A DNA stretch of 64,000 nucleotides from Streptomyces tardus (GTDB lineage: Bacteria > Actinomycetota > Actinomycetes > Streptomycetales > Streptomycetaceae), in the NCBI RefSeq assembly GCF_018101125.2, contig NZ_JAELVF020000001.1:3930722-3994721 (forward strand), read 5' to 3'. Positions 53,220-61,734 of the stretch are shown here, piece by piece (position 1 is the first letter of the stretch; every line of letters begins with the position of its first letter). The notes below the pieces were generated by a model. The model saw only the letters and a list, made by a program, of their open reading frames with translations, had not been told where the DNA came from and did not search any database. Both the position numbers and the translations under genes were made by a program.

Positions 53220-53313
53220 CCTCTTACTCTCTCCCGCGGAGTGTGGTGGCTGCCGGTGAGGACCGGAACGAAGAACGGTCAGGGGAATTGTGCAGCCTCC
53301 ACAAAGGGCGTAT

Positions 53314-54519
53314 TCACGCCGACGATTGATTCTCACCGTCGACAAGACGCCCCAAGATCAAGGCAATACGGAGAGTGAACGCGGAGCGGACGTCCGAAGG
53401 TGACCAGCCGGTGACGTCGGTCACGCGTCGCAGCCGGTAGCGCACGGTGTTGGGGTGGACGAAGAGCATCCGGGCGGCACCTTCCAAACTGCTGGCCTGC
53501 TCCAGGTAGACACTCAACGTCTCCAACAGGGCCGAGCCGGCTTCCTCCAGCGGTCTGTAGATCTCCTCCACCAAAAGGGCCCTGGCCGTGGGATCACCCG
53601 CCATGGCGCGCTCTGGCAGAAGATCGTCCGCGAGCACGGGGCGAGGGGCGTCCGGCCACGCGGCGCTCGCCCGCAGACCGGCTGCCGCGGACTGCGCGGA
53701 ACGCGTCGCGGACAGCAGGTCGCCGACCACCGGGCCGGCCACCACGGGCCCGACTGCGAACGGGCCGATGAGGGACTTCGCAGTGCGCAACGGCTCGTCC
53801 GAACCACCCGCGATCACGACCAGCCGGTCGCCGAGCACCCCGGTGAGCACATGGAGCTTCGCCTGCCGGGCGGCCCGGCGGATGGCCTCGACGGTCAACT
53901 CGTTGTCACCGTCGGGTGCGTTGCCCAGCACCACCGCCACATGCTCGGGGGAGTCCCAGCCCAGGGCAGCCGCCCGCGAGACCGTTCCCTCGTCGGCTTC
54001 GCCCGAGAGCACCGCATTGACCACCAGTGACTCCAGCCTGGCGTCCCACGCGCCGCGAGCCTCGGCCGCCTGCGCGTACACCTGGGCGGTGGCGAAGGCG
54101 ATCTCGCGCGAGTAGACGAGCAGGGCCTCCTTGAGAACGGCCTCGTCACCCGGTGCCGCGACCTCGTGGATCGCGGACTCCATGACCTCGATCGTCGTCC
54201 GCACCATCTCCACCGTCTGACGCAGAGTGATCGCCCTGGTCAGCTCGCGCGGAGCGGTGCCGAACACATCGGTGCTGATCGCCTGCGGCGTCTCGGGGCG
54301 GCGGAACCACTCGGTGAACGCGGCGATGCCCGCCTGTGCGACCAGGCCGATCCAGGACCGGTGTTCGGGCGGCATCGCGCGGTACCAGGAGAGCTGGTCG
54401 TCCATCTGTGCGATCGCGGCGGCGGCGAGCTTCCCCGAGGAGTGCTCCAACCGCCGCAGCGTGGCGGCGTATGGATGCTCCGAGGAGGGCGGGGGCGTGG
54501 ACTCAGCTGAATCGGACAC
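53314..54519 (-). CDS. fasR: FasR: transcriptional activator of the fab genes (PucR/CdaR-like)
   Basis: This 401-residue regulator has a GGDEF-like/central domain and a C-terminal helix-turn-helix of the PucR type (SSLEGAARMLFVHPNTVRYRLRRVT). In S. coelicolor the orthologue directly upstream of fabD activates fabDHPF transcription. The start at GTG 54519 gives the natural N-terminus MSDSAES; an upstream ATG at 54537 lacks a ribosome site. Confidence 0.9.
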   Translation of the reverse strand: MSDSAESTPPPSSEHPYAATLRRLEHSSGKLAAAAIAQMDDQLSWYRAMPPEHRSWIGLVAQAGIAAFTEWFRRPETPQAISTDVFGTAPRELTRAITLRQTVEMVRTTIEVMESAIHEVAAPGDEAVLKEALLVYSREIAFATAQVYAQAAEARGAWDARLESLVVNAVLSGEADEGTVSRAAALGWDSPEHVAVVLGNAPDGDNELTVEAIRRAARQAKLHVLTGVLGDRLVVIAGGSDEPLRTAKSLIGPFAVGPVVAGPVVGDLLSATRSAQSAAAGLRASAAWPDAPRPVLADDLLPERAMAGDPTARALLVEEIYRPLEEAGSALLETLSVYLEQASSLEGAARMLFVHPNTVRYRLRRVTDVTGWSPSDVRSAFTLRIALILGRLVDGENQSSA

Positions 54520-54590
54520 GGGACAAGCCTGCCTCATCGCGGCGCGAAGAAGCGCCCGGGGGCTGCGGAGGCAGCAGTACGGTTGGTCAC

Positions 54591-55301
54591 ATGCTGAGGG
54601 TCCACAGAGCTGGCGAAAGGTACGCGGGAGGCGACGGCGACGCCGGCATCCACACCCGGCACGCCTTCTCCTTCTCCGGACACTACGACCCGGCGAACAC
54701 CGGTTTCGGCCTCCTGGTGGCGTGCAACGAAGAGCTGTTGGCGCCCGGAGCCGGCTTCGCCGAGCACCCACACCGCGATCTGGACATCGTGACCTGGGTG
54801 GTGGAGGGCGAGCTCACCCACCGCGACTCCACCGGCCGCACCAGCACGGTGCTCCCCGGCGACGTACAGCGGCTCAGCGCCGGCTCGGGCGTACGCCATG
54901 TCGAGCGCAACGACGCCGATGCGCCACTGCGCTTTCTGCAGATGTGGCTGGTCCCGGGCGTCTTCGGGGTGCCGCCGGAGTACGAGATCGTGCGCGGCAT
55001 CTCCGACGGCACGCCGTACGCTCTGCCGCGCTCCGAATCGGTGCTGCACACCCGCCGCCTGGTCGACGGCGAGCGCAGCGCGCTGCCCGCGGCGCCCTGG
55101 TTGTACCTCCACGTGGTCCGCGGCCAACTCGACGTGCTGCCGGCCGAAGTGGCCCTTGCCGGGGCCGCCGGCGCCGAACCGGTGCGCCTCGCCGACGGCG
55201 ACGCCGCCCGGGTCACGGGCGGCGAGGAGTTGTTCGCGGTGGCCAGGGGCGGCGCGGAGTGCCTGATCTGGGAGATGCACACCGAACCGACGTACGGTTG
55301 A
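54591..55301 (+). CDS. Pirin-family bicupin protein
   Basis: This 236-residue two-cupin protein has the pirin N-terminal motif with metal ligands HPHRDLDIVTWVVEG and later HVERND. Pirins bind Fe or other metals; some have quercetinase activity and others modulate regulators such as pyruvate dehydrogenase. It is divergent from fasR with only 71 bases between starts. The start is the ATG at 54591. A fatty-acid link is suggested by position only. Confidence 0.9.
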   Translation: MLRVHRAGERYAGGDGDAGIHTRHAFSFSGHYDPANTGFGLLVACNEELLAPGAGFAEHPHRDLDIVTWVVEGELTHRDSTGRTSTVLPGDVQRLSAGSGVRHVERNDADAPLRFLQMWLVPGVFGVPPEYEIVRGISDGTPYALPRSESVLHTRRLVDGERSALPAAPWLYLHVVRGQLDVLPAEVALAGAAGAEPVRLADGDAARVTGGEELFAVARGGAECLIWEMHTEPTYG

Positions 55302-55412
55302 CCCCGGCGCGCCGTGGCACTCCGCGGACCGCGGGCTACGGCACACACGGGCGTACCCGTCGGGAGCGTGCAGCACGCCGGGCACGGCCCGCAGGGGAGG
55401 TCCCGAGGGAGG

Positions 55413-56231
55413 TCAGCCCGCCCGCAGCTCCGCCAGTACCGCGTCGGTGAACGGCGGCCACGCCTCGACGGCCCACTGCCCGAAGGGCCGGTCCGCCAGC
55501 GCCACACAGGCTGCGCCCGCCTCCGGATCGACCCAGAGGAACGTGCCGTCCTGGCCGAAGTGGCCGAAGGTGCGAGGTGAGGACGAACCGCCCGTCCAGT
55601 GCGGCGACTTGTGGTCGCGAATCTCGAAACCCAGGCCCCAGTCGTTGGGGGTCTGCGGGCCGTAGCCGGGCAGCACGCCGCGCAGCGAGGGGAAGGCGAC
55701 CTCGGTGGCCTCCGCGAGCGTCTGCGGCGCGAGCAACCGCGGCGCCTGCAGCTCGGCGGCAAAAAGGGCCATATCGGCGACGGTGGAGACACCCGCACGC
55801 GCCGGGGAACCTCGCAGCTCCGTCGAGCGCATGCCCAACGGCTCGAGCACCCCCTGGCGCAGATACTCGGCGAACGGGATGCCGGTGGCGCGGGCCAGGT
55901 GGTCGCCCAGCGCCTCGAAACCGGCGTTGGTGTAGATCCGCCGGGCGCCGGGGGCAGCCTTGACCGCGGGCTCGTCGACAGCGAGCCCGGAGGCGTGCGC
56001 CAGCAGATGCCGCACCGTCGAACCCTCGGGCCCGGCCGGCTCGTCCAGCTCCACCGCACCCTCCTCGACGCCGACCAGCACGGCGTACGCCGCCAGCGGC
56101 TTGGTCACCGAGGCGAGTGTGAAGCGGTGGTCGGTGGGACCGTGCGTGCCGACGACCTCGCCGCTGCTCCGCACCACGGCGGCAGCGGCGGTGGTGACCG
56201 GCCAGCTGTCGATTCTGAGCAGGCTGTCCAT
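55413..56231 (-). CDS. Serine beta-lactamase/DD-peptidase-like hydrolase
   Basis: This 272-residue class C-type hydrolase has SVTK (active Ser and Lys) near residue 41, YTN as the second motif and a C-terminal HFGQDG in place of the KTG motif. It has no signal peptide, so it is likely a cytoplasmic esterase or peptidase rather than a resistance enzyme. The ATG at 56231 gives a clean N-terminus (MDSLLRIDSWP). Confidence 0.85.
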   Translation of the reverse strand: MDSLLRIDSWPVTTAAAAVVRSSGEVVGTHGPTDHRFTLASVTKPLAAYAVLVGVEEGAVELDEPAGPEGSTVRHLLAHASGLAVDEPAVKAAPGARRIYTNAGFEALGDHLARATGIPFAEYLRQGVLEPLGMRSTELRGSPARAGVSTVADMALFAAELQAPRLLAPQTLAEATEVAFPSLRGVLPGYGPQTPNDWGLGFEIRDHKSPHWTGGSSSPRTFGHFGQDGTFLWVDPEAGAACVALADRPFGQWAVEAWPPFTDAVLAELRAG

Positions 56232-56464
56232 GGCGTCGAGCCTAACGCGCACCTCCGACAGGCCGACGCGCACTCCGCCCCGCCGTCGTCCGTCCAACTC
56301 CCCGGCGGCGGCGCCGTCTCGACGCCTCCCCGGTGCATCCCGCGCGCTCTCCCCGGCCTCGGCCCGCTCGGTTCCGCCGCGTGCTCCGGCGGCCGTGAGG
56401 TCCGAGCAGTGCGTGCGATCACCTGCTTGCCTGGAGTGCACTCGAAGGCTCTAGCGTCGTAGCC

Positions 56465-57001
56465 ATGACGATGACGCAGCCGGGCCCGACCCGGCAGGTC
56501 GATCACCAGACTTCGGACGGCCCCGAGGAGCGTCCCCGCCACACCATCAGCGAGGTCGCCGAGCGAACCGGTCTGAGCGCGCACACCCTGCGCTGGTACG
56601 AACGCATCGGGCTGATGCCGCACATCGATCGCACCCACACCGGCCAACGCCGTTTCTCCGACCGGGACATGGAGTGGCTGGACCTGGTCGGAAAGCTGCG
56701 GCTCACGGGTATGGCGGTCGCCGACATGGTGCGCTACGCCGAGCTGATCAGGGCCGGCGAGGAGACCCTGCGAGAGCGGTTGCTGCTGCTCAGCCGCACA
56801 CGCGAGGAAGCACGGCGGAAGATTGCCGGGCTCAGGGAGACCATGGCCGTCCTCGACTACAAGATCGACCACTACGAGTCCAAGATCGACCGCCGCGAGT
56901 CCGGGGTCGACTGTCACGACTCCGAGATCGACTGTCACGAGTCCGAGATCGACCGCCATGAGGAGTCCCGCGCGGCGTCGAATCGGGGCCGGAGCACGTG
57001 A
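56465..57001 (+). CDS. MerR-family regulator with a C-terminal heptad repeat tail
   Basis: This 178-residue MerR protein has the winged helix TISEVAERTGLSAHTLRWYERIGL and a dimerisation helix. The last 45 residues are five 7-residue repeats (KIDHYES, KIDRRES, GVDCHDS, EIDCHES, EIDRHEE; residues 133-167), which other MerR proteins lack. The gene is followed, as GTGA overlap, by a truncated aldo/keto reductase, the usual partner of this MerR type. The effector is unknown. Confidence 0.87.
   Translation: MTMTQPGPTRQVDHQTSDGPEERPRHTISEVAERTGLSAHTLRWYERIGLMPHIDRTHTGQRRFSDRDMEWLDLVGKLRLTGMAVADMVRYAELIRAGEETLRERLLLLSRTREEARRKIAGLRETMAVLDYKIDHYESKIDRRESGVDCHDSEIDCHESEIDRHEESRAASNRGRST
56861..56965 (+). 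repeat. Five 21-bp tandem repeats at the 3' end of the merR gene
   Basis: Units at 56861, 56882, 56903, 56924 and 56945 each encode a heptapeptide with the core (K/E/G)(I/V)D and a Glu/Asp-Ser end. Similarity falls off in the last unit, as expected for an older slippage product. Confidence 0.85.
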
Positions 57002-57276
57002 ACGCGACCACGCTGCCCACCACCCGTCTCGGCCGGGGCGGACCCGATGTCGGTGTCAAGGCCCTGGTGCACGACCTGTCGGTGCTGCCGATCCCGGGCA
57101 CGCGCCGCAGGGAGTGGGGCGCCGAGAACCTCGGGGCGGTGACGCTGGGCCCTGGTGGCTTCGTTCACTTCAACGGCGAGCCGGGGGTGCTGGATTTGAT
57201 CGCCGCGCGGCCGGCATGCGGACATGGCGCCCACCCAGCGCGGGGCGGGAGTGAGCGCGACTCCGCACGCCTGTGA
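56998..57276 (+). pseudogene. Remnant of an aldo/keto reductase (internal deletion)
   Basis: The 92-residue frame begins with an aldo/keto reductase-like N-terminus (TTRLGRGGPDVG) and jumps straight to the C-terminal family segment LSVLPIPGTRRREWGAENLGAVTL. A whole enzyme of about 330 residues would carry the catalytic Tyr-Asp-Lys-His barrel between them, and that part is missing. The rest of the frame is unlike the family end. It overlaps the merR stop (GTGA) and so occupies the site where this MerR class usually has its reductase. Confidence 0.7.
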
Positions 57277-57549
57277 GAACAGGTCTGCGCGAGGAGCGCC
57301 CCGTACACGATGTGTTGAATCCCGGGCCTCCGAGACTCGGCGGTGACCCGGCCGACTCCGGCCGGGCGTCCGTCGCGGCACATCGGTGGTCGCGGCACGT
57401 CGGCGGCTGCGGAAACGCGGCCGACCGTCCCGCGCGACAAGGGGCTCCCGAAGGCGGCCCCGGAGGGGCGCCCGCGTTCACCGGTTGAACAGGCGCTGTC
57501 GACCCGACGACCCGCGCCGCCCCCGTGGAGGGCCGGCTTCACCTGCTGC

Positions 57550-58446
57550 TCACAGCTCGGCGAGCAGCTCCGCCTTCTTGCCCGCAAACTCCTTGTCGGT
57601 CAGCAGCCCCGCCGCGTGCAGTTCTCCCAAGTGCCGTATGCGCTCGGCGATATCGGCGGGGTCAGAACGCACGGGATCGTCCGCACCACCGATCGAACAT
57701 CGCGCCTTGTCGAGGCTGCGCACCGACGCCGGCTCCGCGGCCCGGACCGCCGCCAGCACCGCCGCCGCCAGCGGCAGCGACTCGTGCACCAGCCCGTAAC
57801 CGAGCCCGAAGACGATCGCGAACGGGTCGTGCTCCGGCTCCGGCTGCTCCTGCTCGTCCTTCGAGCCGTGCGGGAGCAGCCGGAGGTAGCCGTTGAAGAC
57901 CTCGGGCGACCGCCACTCGACGTCGCTCAGCTCGCCCACCTGGAACCGCTGGTCACCGGCCTTCCACTTAGCGGAGGAGGCGCCGGTCCAGAACCAGCGG
58001 AAGGTCACCGACCGGCCGTCGAACGCGGCTTTTCCGTCGTACCCCTTGAAGCTCAGCGGAGCTCGCGGGGCATCGACGAGATAGCGCTCCGCGGCCGCAC
58101 CGCAGTCCGACGGCAGCATGCTCCGCAGCTCGCCCAGGTAGTACTCGGCCAGCACCTCCCGGTCCGCCGGCAGAACCAGCCGATACGGGTCGCACCGCTC
58201 CTTGAGCTGAGTTCCGGCCGCGTCCACCAGTGGGTCGGCGCCGGCGCGAGGGGTCAGACGAAGCACCACCGTCCCGCGTCTGGTCCCGGGCAGCAGCTCT
58301 GCACCGCTCAACGCCTCGTAGGGGATGCGGCGTTCACCCAGCACGTGGAACAGCTTGGGCGTGCGGATTCCCCGTTCGAAGCGGATGAGCACGGAGTCTG
58401 TGTCGAACTCCCAGGAGGAGTGAATTCCAGCCAGTACGTCACCCAT
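57550..58446 (-). CDS. DUF4429 protein with C-terminal SHOCT domain
   Basis: This 298-residue protein has a DUF4429 PH-like N-terminal part (MGDVLAGIHSSWEFDTDSVL) and a second similar half, then a SHOCT segment (ERIRHLGELHAAGLLTDKEF) at the C-terminus. Function unknown, perhaps a membrane- or protein-binding module. The ATG at 58446 was preferred over 58455 because it matches the conserved start. Co-directional with the DUF1023 gene 56 bases upstream. Confidence 0.85.
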   Translation of the reverse strand: MGDVLAGIHSSWEFDTDSVLIRFERGIRTPKLFHVLGERRIPYEALSGAELLPGTRRGTVVLRLTPRAGADPLVDAAGTQLKERCDPYRLVLPADREVLAEYYLGELRSMLPSDCGAAAERYLVDAPRAPLSFKGYDGKAAFDGRSVTFRWFWTGASSAKWKAGDQRFQVGELSDVEWRSPEVFNGYLRLLPHGSKDEQEQPEPEHDPFAIVFGLGYGLVHESLPLAAAVLAAVRAAEPASVRSLDKARCSIGGADDPVRSDPADIAERIRHLGELHAAGLLTDKEFAGKKAELLAEL

Positions 58447-58502
58447 GCGGCCCATCGTATGCGGCGGCTGCCCGCGAGTCCCGCCTCCGGGACCATCCTC
58501 GT

Positions 58503-59696
58503 TTACCGGGAGGTAGTGGAGTCGTAGCTACCGGTTCCGACGGCCGCAAGGTTGGCCAGAGCACCGGTCCCCGGCTCGAAGTACGCGGTGTGACCGGAAG
58601 AGTTCGCGGTGGCCAGCCGGTGCGCCCCGAACCCCGGTTCGGCGGGGTCCGCGCCGTGGCCGATACCGCCGAAGTTCAGATGGGGGACATCGGCGATCCA
58701 GTCCCCCTGCGCGCGCATCGCCCACAGCCTGCGGCTGCCGCCCAGCTCGGACGCGCTGTCCAGACGCATGCCCGGACTGCCCGCGACGACCACGTCCGTC
58801 ACCCTGGCCGGGCTTCTCGGGCCGGCTATACCGCAGACCACGGAGCCGTAGCTGTGGCACATCAGCGCCACCGTCGAATCGCCGGGCAGCGCCCGCAGCA
58901 ACTCGTTGAGCCGGGTCGCACCGTCATCGGCGAGGTCGCCGGTGGCAGCGCTCATCCCCACACCGCGCGGAGCGGTGTAGTCGGCCCAGGCGATCGTGGC
59001 CGAGTCGACCTCGGGTGCCTGGCTCCTGCCGCGGTCGTAGACGGCCTGCGCCATACCGACCGGGGCGGTGTACTTCAGCTGAGTGCGCTCGAACGTCAGC
59101 AACTCGGTGTCCACACCGGGGACGACCACCGAGACTCGGTCGGCCTTCTCCAGATTCCCGAAGACCTCTGCGGCACGGCCGCGCCCGGTCGGGTCGAAGG
59201 CGAGGATCTGCCGGTCGCCCTCCAACAGCGAGGTGAATCTGTTCACCCTGCGCCCGGCGTCGTGCTGCCCGGCCTCGGTGAGCCGTTCGTCCGTCTTGCG
59301 CTTTCGCTCGACCCCGACCGCCCGCTGCAGCGCGAGCCGGTTCGCCTCGTAGCGCAGCCGCACGGGAACGCCGTTGAGGTTTCCGACGATCAGCGGGTGC
59401 TCCTCGGCGAGGCCGCGCTGCTCGTTGGTGCTCAGGGAGCGGAAGAACCGACGCACCTCCGCGGGTCTGGCCTCCGGGTCCGGCAACGGACGGCCTTCGA
59501 GCGCACTCTCCGCCCAGGTGGAGAGTGCGGCCTCGCGCGGGCTGGGCAGCCGGTGCTGGTTCTGCACCGCCGTCCAACCGGCCGTCGTGAGAAGCACGAA
59601 GACCACGGCGATGGTCAGGGCTACGCGCCATCCGGTGCCGACGCGCTCACCGCCGTACGGCGAGGCGGAGCCGGCGAGCGGATTGCTGAGGTCCAT
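58503..59696 (-). CDS. DUF1023 alpha/beta hydrolase, membrane-anchored
   Basis: This protein of about 397 residues has an N-terminal membrane anchor (VALTIAVVFVLLTTAGW) and an extracellular DUF1023 hydrolase domain with the nucleophile motif CHSYGSVV and the His region near GHTAYFEPG. The substrate is unknown. Start choice is uncertain: the ATG at 59696 begins MDLSNPLAGS, while the GTG at 59726 would add ten residues. Neither has a clear ribosome site. Confidence 0.82.
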   Translation of the reverse strand: MDLSNPLAGSASPYGGERVGTGWRVALTIAVVFVLLTTAGWTAVQNQHRLPSPREAALSTWAESALEGRPLPDPEARPAEVRRFFRSLSTNEQRGLAEEHPLIVGNLNGVPVRLRYEANRLALQRAVGVERKRKTDERLTEAGQHDAGRRVNRFTSLLEGDRQILAFDPTGRGRAAEVFGNLEKADRVSVVVPGVDTELLTFERTQLKYTAPVGMAQAVYDRGRSQAPEVDSATIAWADYTAPRGVGMSAATGDLADDGATRLNELLRALPGDSTVALMCHSYGSVVCGIAGPRSPARVTDVVVAGSPGMRLDSASELGGSRRLWAMRAQGDWIADVPHLNFGGIGHGADPAEPGFGAHRLATANSSGHTAYFEPGTGALANLAAVGTGSYDSTTSR

Positions 59697-59928
59697 TCGT
59701 CTGTGCAAAGAGGTCACTGGAGGCACACCATAGGAGACGCAGTCGTCGACTCGGCGGGAGCCGTGACTCGCCTCACATTCCCCGTTGTTGTCCGGCGGTT
59801 GTCAGTTGCTTGGTCGGCTTCGTGCATGTGATGCGTGAGTTGCGTGGCGGTGCGTGTGGTGCGTTTCGTGTGTGCGGTCCGGTCATCCTGCCCGGCTGCC
59901 CCCGGCGGTCGGAGCAGCCGCTTGTGGC

Positions 59929-60576
59929 TCACGAGGTCGGCGACACCTGCGTCTGCGGGGCCCAACCCGGCTCGAAGACACTGGGTATGTGATCGAGGAA
60001 GCTACGGGCCTGCCGCATCGCTCCTGTCACAGTGGCGTCCTCGCTCTGTCCCCACTGCTGCATCGCGATCCGCAGCACGCCGAAGAACGCGCCGACCAGC
60101 ACCCGGGGGCGTTGATCGTCTTCCACGCTCGTCCCCGCGCGCTCGGCGATGGCCCGGGCCAACTGCTCCTCGGTCTCCAGGCTGCGCCAGGACTGCACCG
60201 CGATGAGAGCGGGGGTTGTCTCGATGAGCTGCCACATCCGCAGATGCAGATCGATCGGGATGACCGCGGCGACCGACTCACCGACCCGCTCCAGGACTTG
60301 TTCGAGAGTCGCCCGCAGCGCCGCCAGCGGGGGCTCGTGCGCGGGACGGTTTCGCAGCAGCGTGAGGAACAGCTCCTCCACGGTCTCCTGGAGGGCGAAA
60401 ACGACGTCCTCCTTGCCCGCGAAGTAGCGGAAGAAGGTGCGCTCCGACACATCCACCGCACTGGCGATCTCCTCGACGGTGGTCGTCTCGTAACCCCGCG
60501 ACACGAAGAGCTCGTGTGCCGCGCGGATGAGTGCGTCCCTGGTCTGCTGCTTCTTGAGCTCGCGCAGGCCGGCCAA
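59929..60576 (-). CDS. TetR-family regulator
   Basis: This 215-residue TetR protein has an N-terminal HTH (RDALIRAAHELFVSRGYETTTVEEIASAV, then TFFRYFAGKED) of the AcrR kind. The TTG at 60576 is preferred because GGGAGG lies seven bases upstream; a GTG at 60585 would place that site too close. Ligand and targets are unknown. It probably controls itself and the DUF1023 gene or the divergent secreted protein. Confidence 0.85.
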   Translation of the reverse strand: MAGLRELKKQQTRDALIRAAHELFVSRGYETTTVEEIASAVDVSERTFFRYFAGKEDVVFALQETVEELFLTLLRNRPAHEPPLAALRATLEQVLERVGESVAAVIPIDLHLRMWQLIETTPALIAVQSWRSLETEEQLARAIAERAGTSVEDDQRPRVLVGAFFGVLRIAMQQWGQSEDATVTGAMRQARSFLDHIPSVFEPGWAPQTQVSPTS

Positions 60577-61093
60577 CCCGCTCACCTCCCTTGCTGTGCT
60601 GATCAACTCTAGCCGCGTCGGCTCGCACGCATGTGCCACCGGGCTATCGCTGTGGATTACTCATGAGTTGTGCACAACTCCACCATCCGTACCGGTGAAC
60701 GAAGCCCGGATCCCTTGGTGATCGCCTCGTACGGCCGGACTCTGAGGTCGGCAGCCGCTACGAGGACCACGAAGGGACGCCGCCATGCAGCCGACTCGTA
60801 CAACCCCTACACAGCACACCCATACGAAGCGCACTCGTGCACAGCACACCACCCACCGCAACCGGCCGCAGACTTCACCCTGTACTCCGTTCCGCGCCCC
60901 GCGCTCCGGCCCGCAACCCGGCCCGCAACCCGACCCGCATCCCGCCGTCGGTGCCGGTGCTCTGTCCGTGCCCGAGTGTCCGTCACCCCGCTGCCCGACA
61001 ACGGCCTGTCGCTCAGCCGGACTTGCCCGGCGCGTCGCCAACCCGGTGCCCGGGGCCCGTTGTTCGGTGCCTGCCCGCCGGCTGTCTGCACGA
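60577..61093. other. 517-bp region upstream of the secreted I36-like protein
   Basis: An open frame from ATG 60785 (with AAGGGA upstream) runs into the I36-like gene, but its codons have much lower third-position G/C than real genes here and its product is Thr/His/Pro/Arg-rich. I treat it as noncoding leader; it includes the divergent TetR and I36 promoters. Confidence 0.5.
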
Positions 61094-61477
61094 GTGCGTC
61101 GAAGCGGTGCTCGCCTCGGACGGCTGCTGGTGGTGATCGTGTGGACGATGGCGACCCTCTTCGCCCTGCCGGCCGTGGCACGCGCCGGTTCACCGCCGGT
61201 CGTGGAGTGCGCGGCGGGCGAGTTGTGTCTGTGGCCCCGGGCCGACTACGGCGGCCCGCGCACCCACCACGAGCTGCTCGGCCTCACCACCGAGGAGTGC
61301 ACCCCCCTGCTTGAGGGGACGGCTGCCGGCTCGCTGGTGAACCGCACCGGCCGCCCGGTCACCGTCTATCAGAGCGCGGTGTGCGATACGACCGGCGATT
61401 TCAGTACCTATCCATCCGGGTCCTGGGTGCCCGAAGCGCCCTACGCCGTCCGTGCGTTCACCCTGTGGGAGCGCTGA
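61094..61477 (+). CDS. Secreted peptidase-inhibitor I36-like protein
   Basis: The 127-residue product has a typical signal peptide (VRRSGARLGRLLVVIVWT..., hydrophobic core then AVARA-GS) and a mature domain with VECAAGELCLWPRADYGG and a C-terminal ending AFTLWER, the layout of I36/beta-gamma-crystallin-like peptidase inhibitors. Four Cys in the mature part could pair. The GTG at 61094 was chosen because codon bias becomes normal there, although its ribosome site is weak; a 230-residue form from 60785 is the alternative. Confidence 0.65.
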   Translation: MRRSGARLGRLLVVIVWTMATLFALPAVARAGSPPVVECAAGELCLWPRADYGGPRTHHELLGLTTEECTPLLEGTAAGSLVNRTGRPVTVYQSAVCDTTGDFSTYPSGSWVPEAPYAVRAFTLWER

Positions 61478-61734
61478 TGCGTCGCCCGGGTCCGCCCGTC
61501 GCCCGGTCTGCGTCCGCCGTCCCGTGCCGCCGCTCGGCGATGTACCACCGATTTGCGCACTTCAGCCTCCCCGTCAGTCGCCGGGGCTGCCCGGGGGGTT
61601 GTGGAGATCGCTCGAGCCGCCTGTGCGCTCGCCGCACGCGGCGAGCCGAGCTCGCGCAGCGGAGGGGCCCGGCCGCACCGCTCTCCGGGCGACCGGGCCC
61701 ATTCCGTCTTCGCGCGCTGCTGCGGAGCGCCGTC

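Noticed and set aside
55413..56231. Secreted beta-lactamase resistance gene
   Set aside because: The SxxK fold is present but there is no signal peptide and the third motif is not KTG, so a cytoplasmic hydrolase is more likely.
59810..59992. 60-codon plus-strand frame in the T/G-rich stretch
   Set aside because: No ribosome site, atypical codon use and overlap with the TetR gene end.
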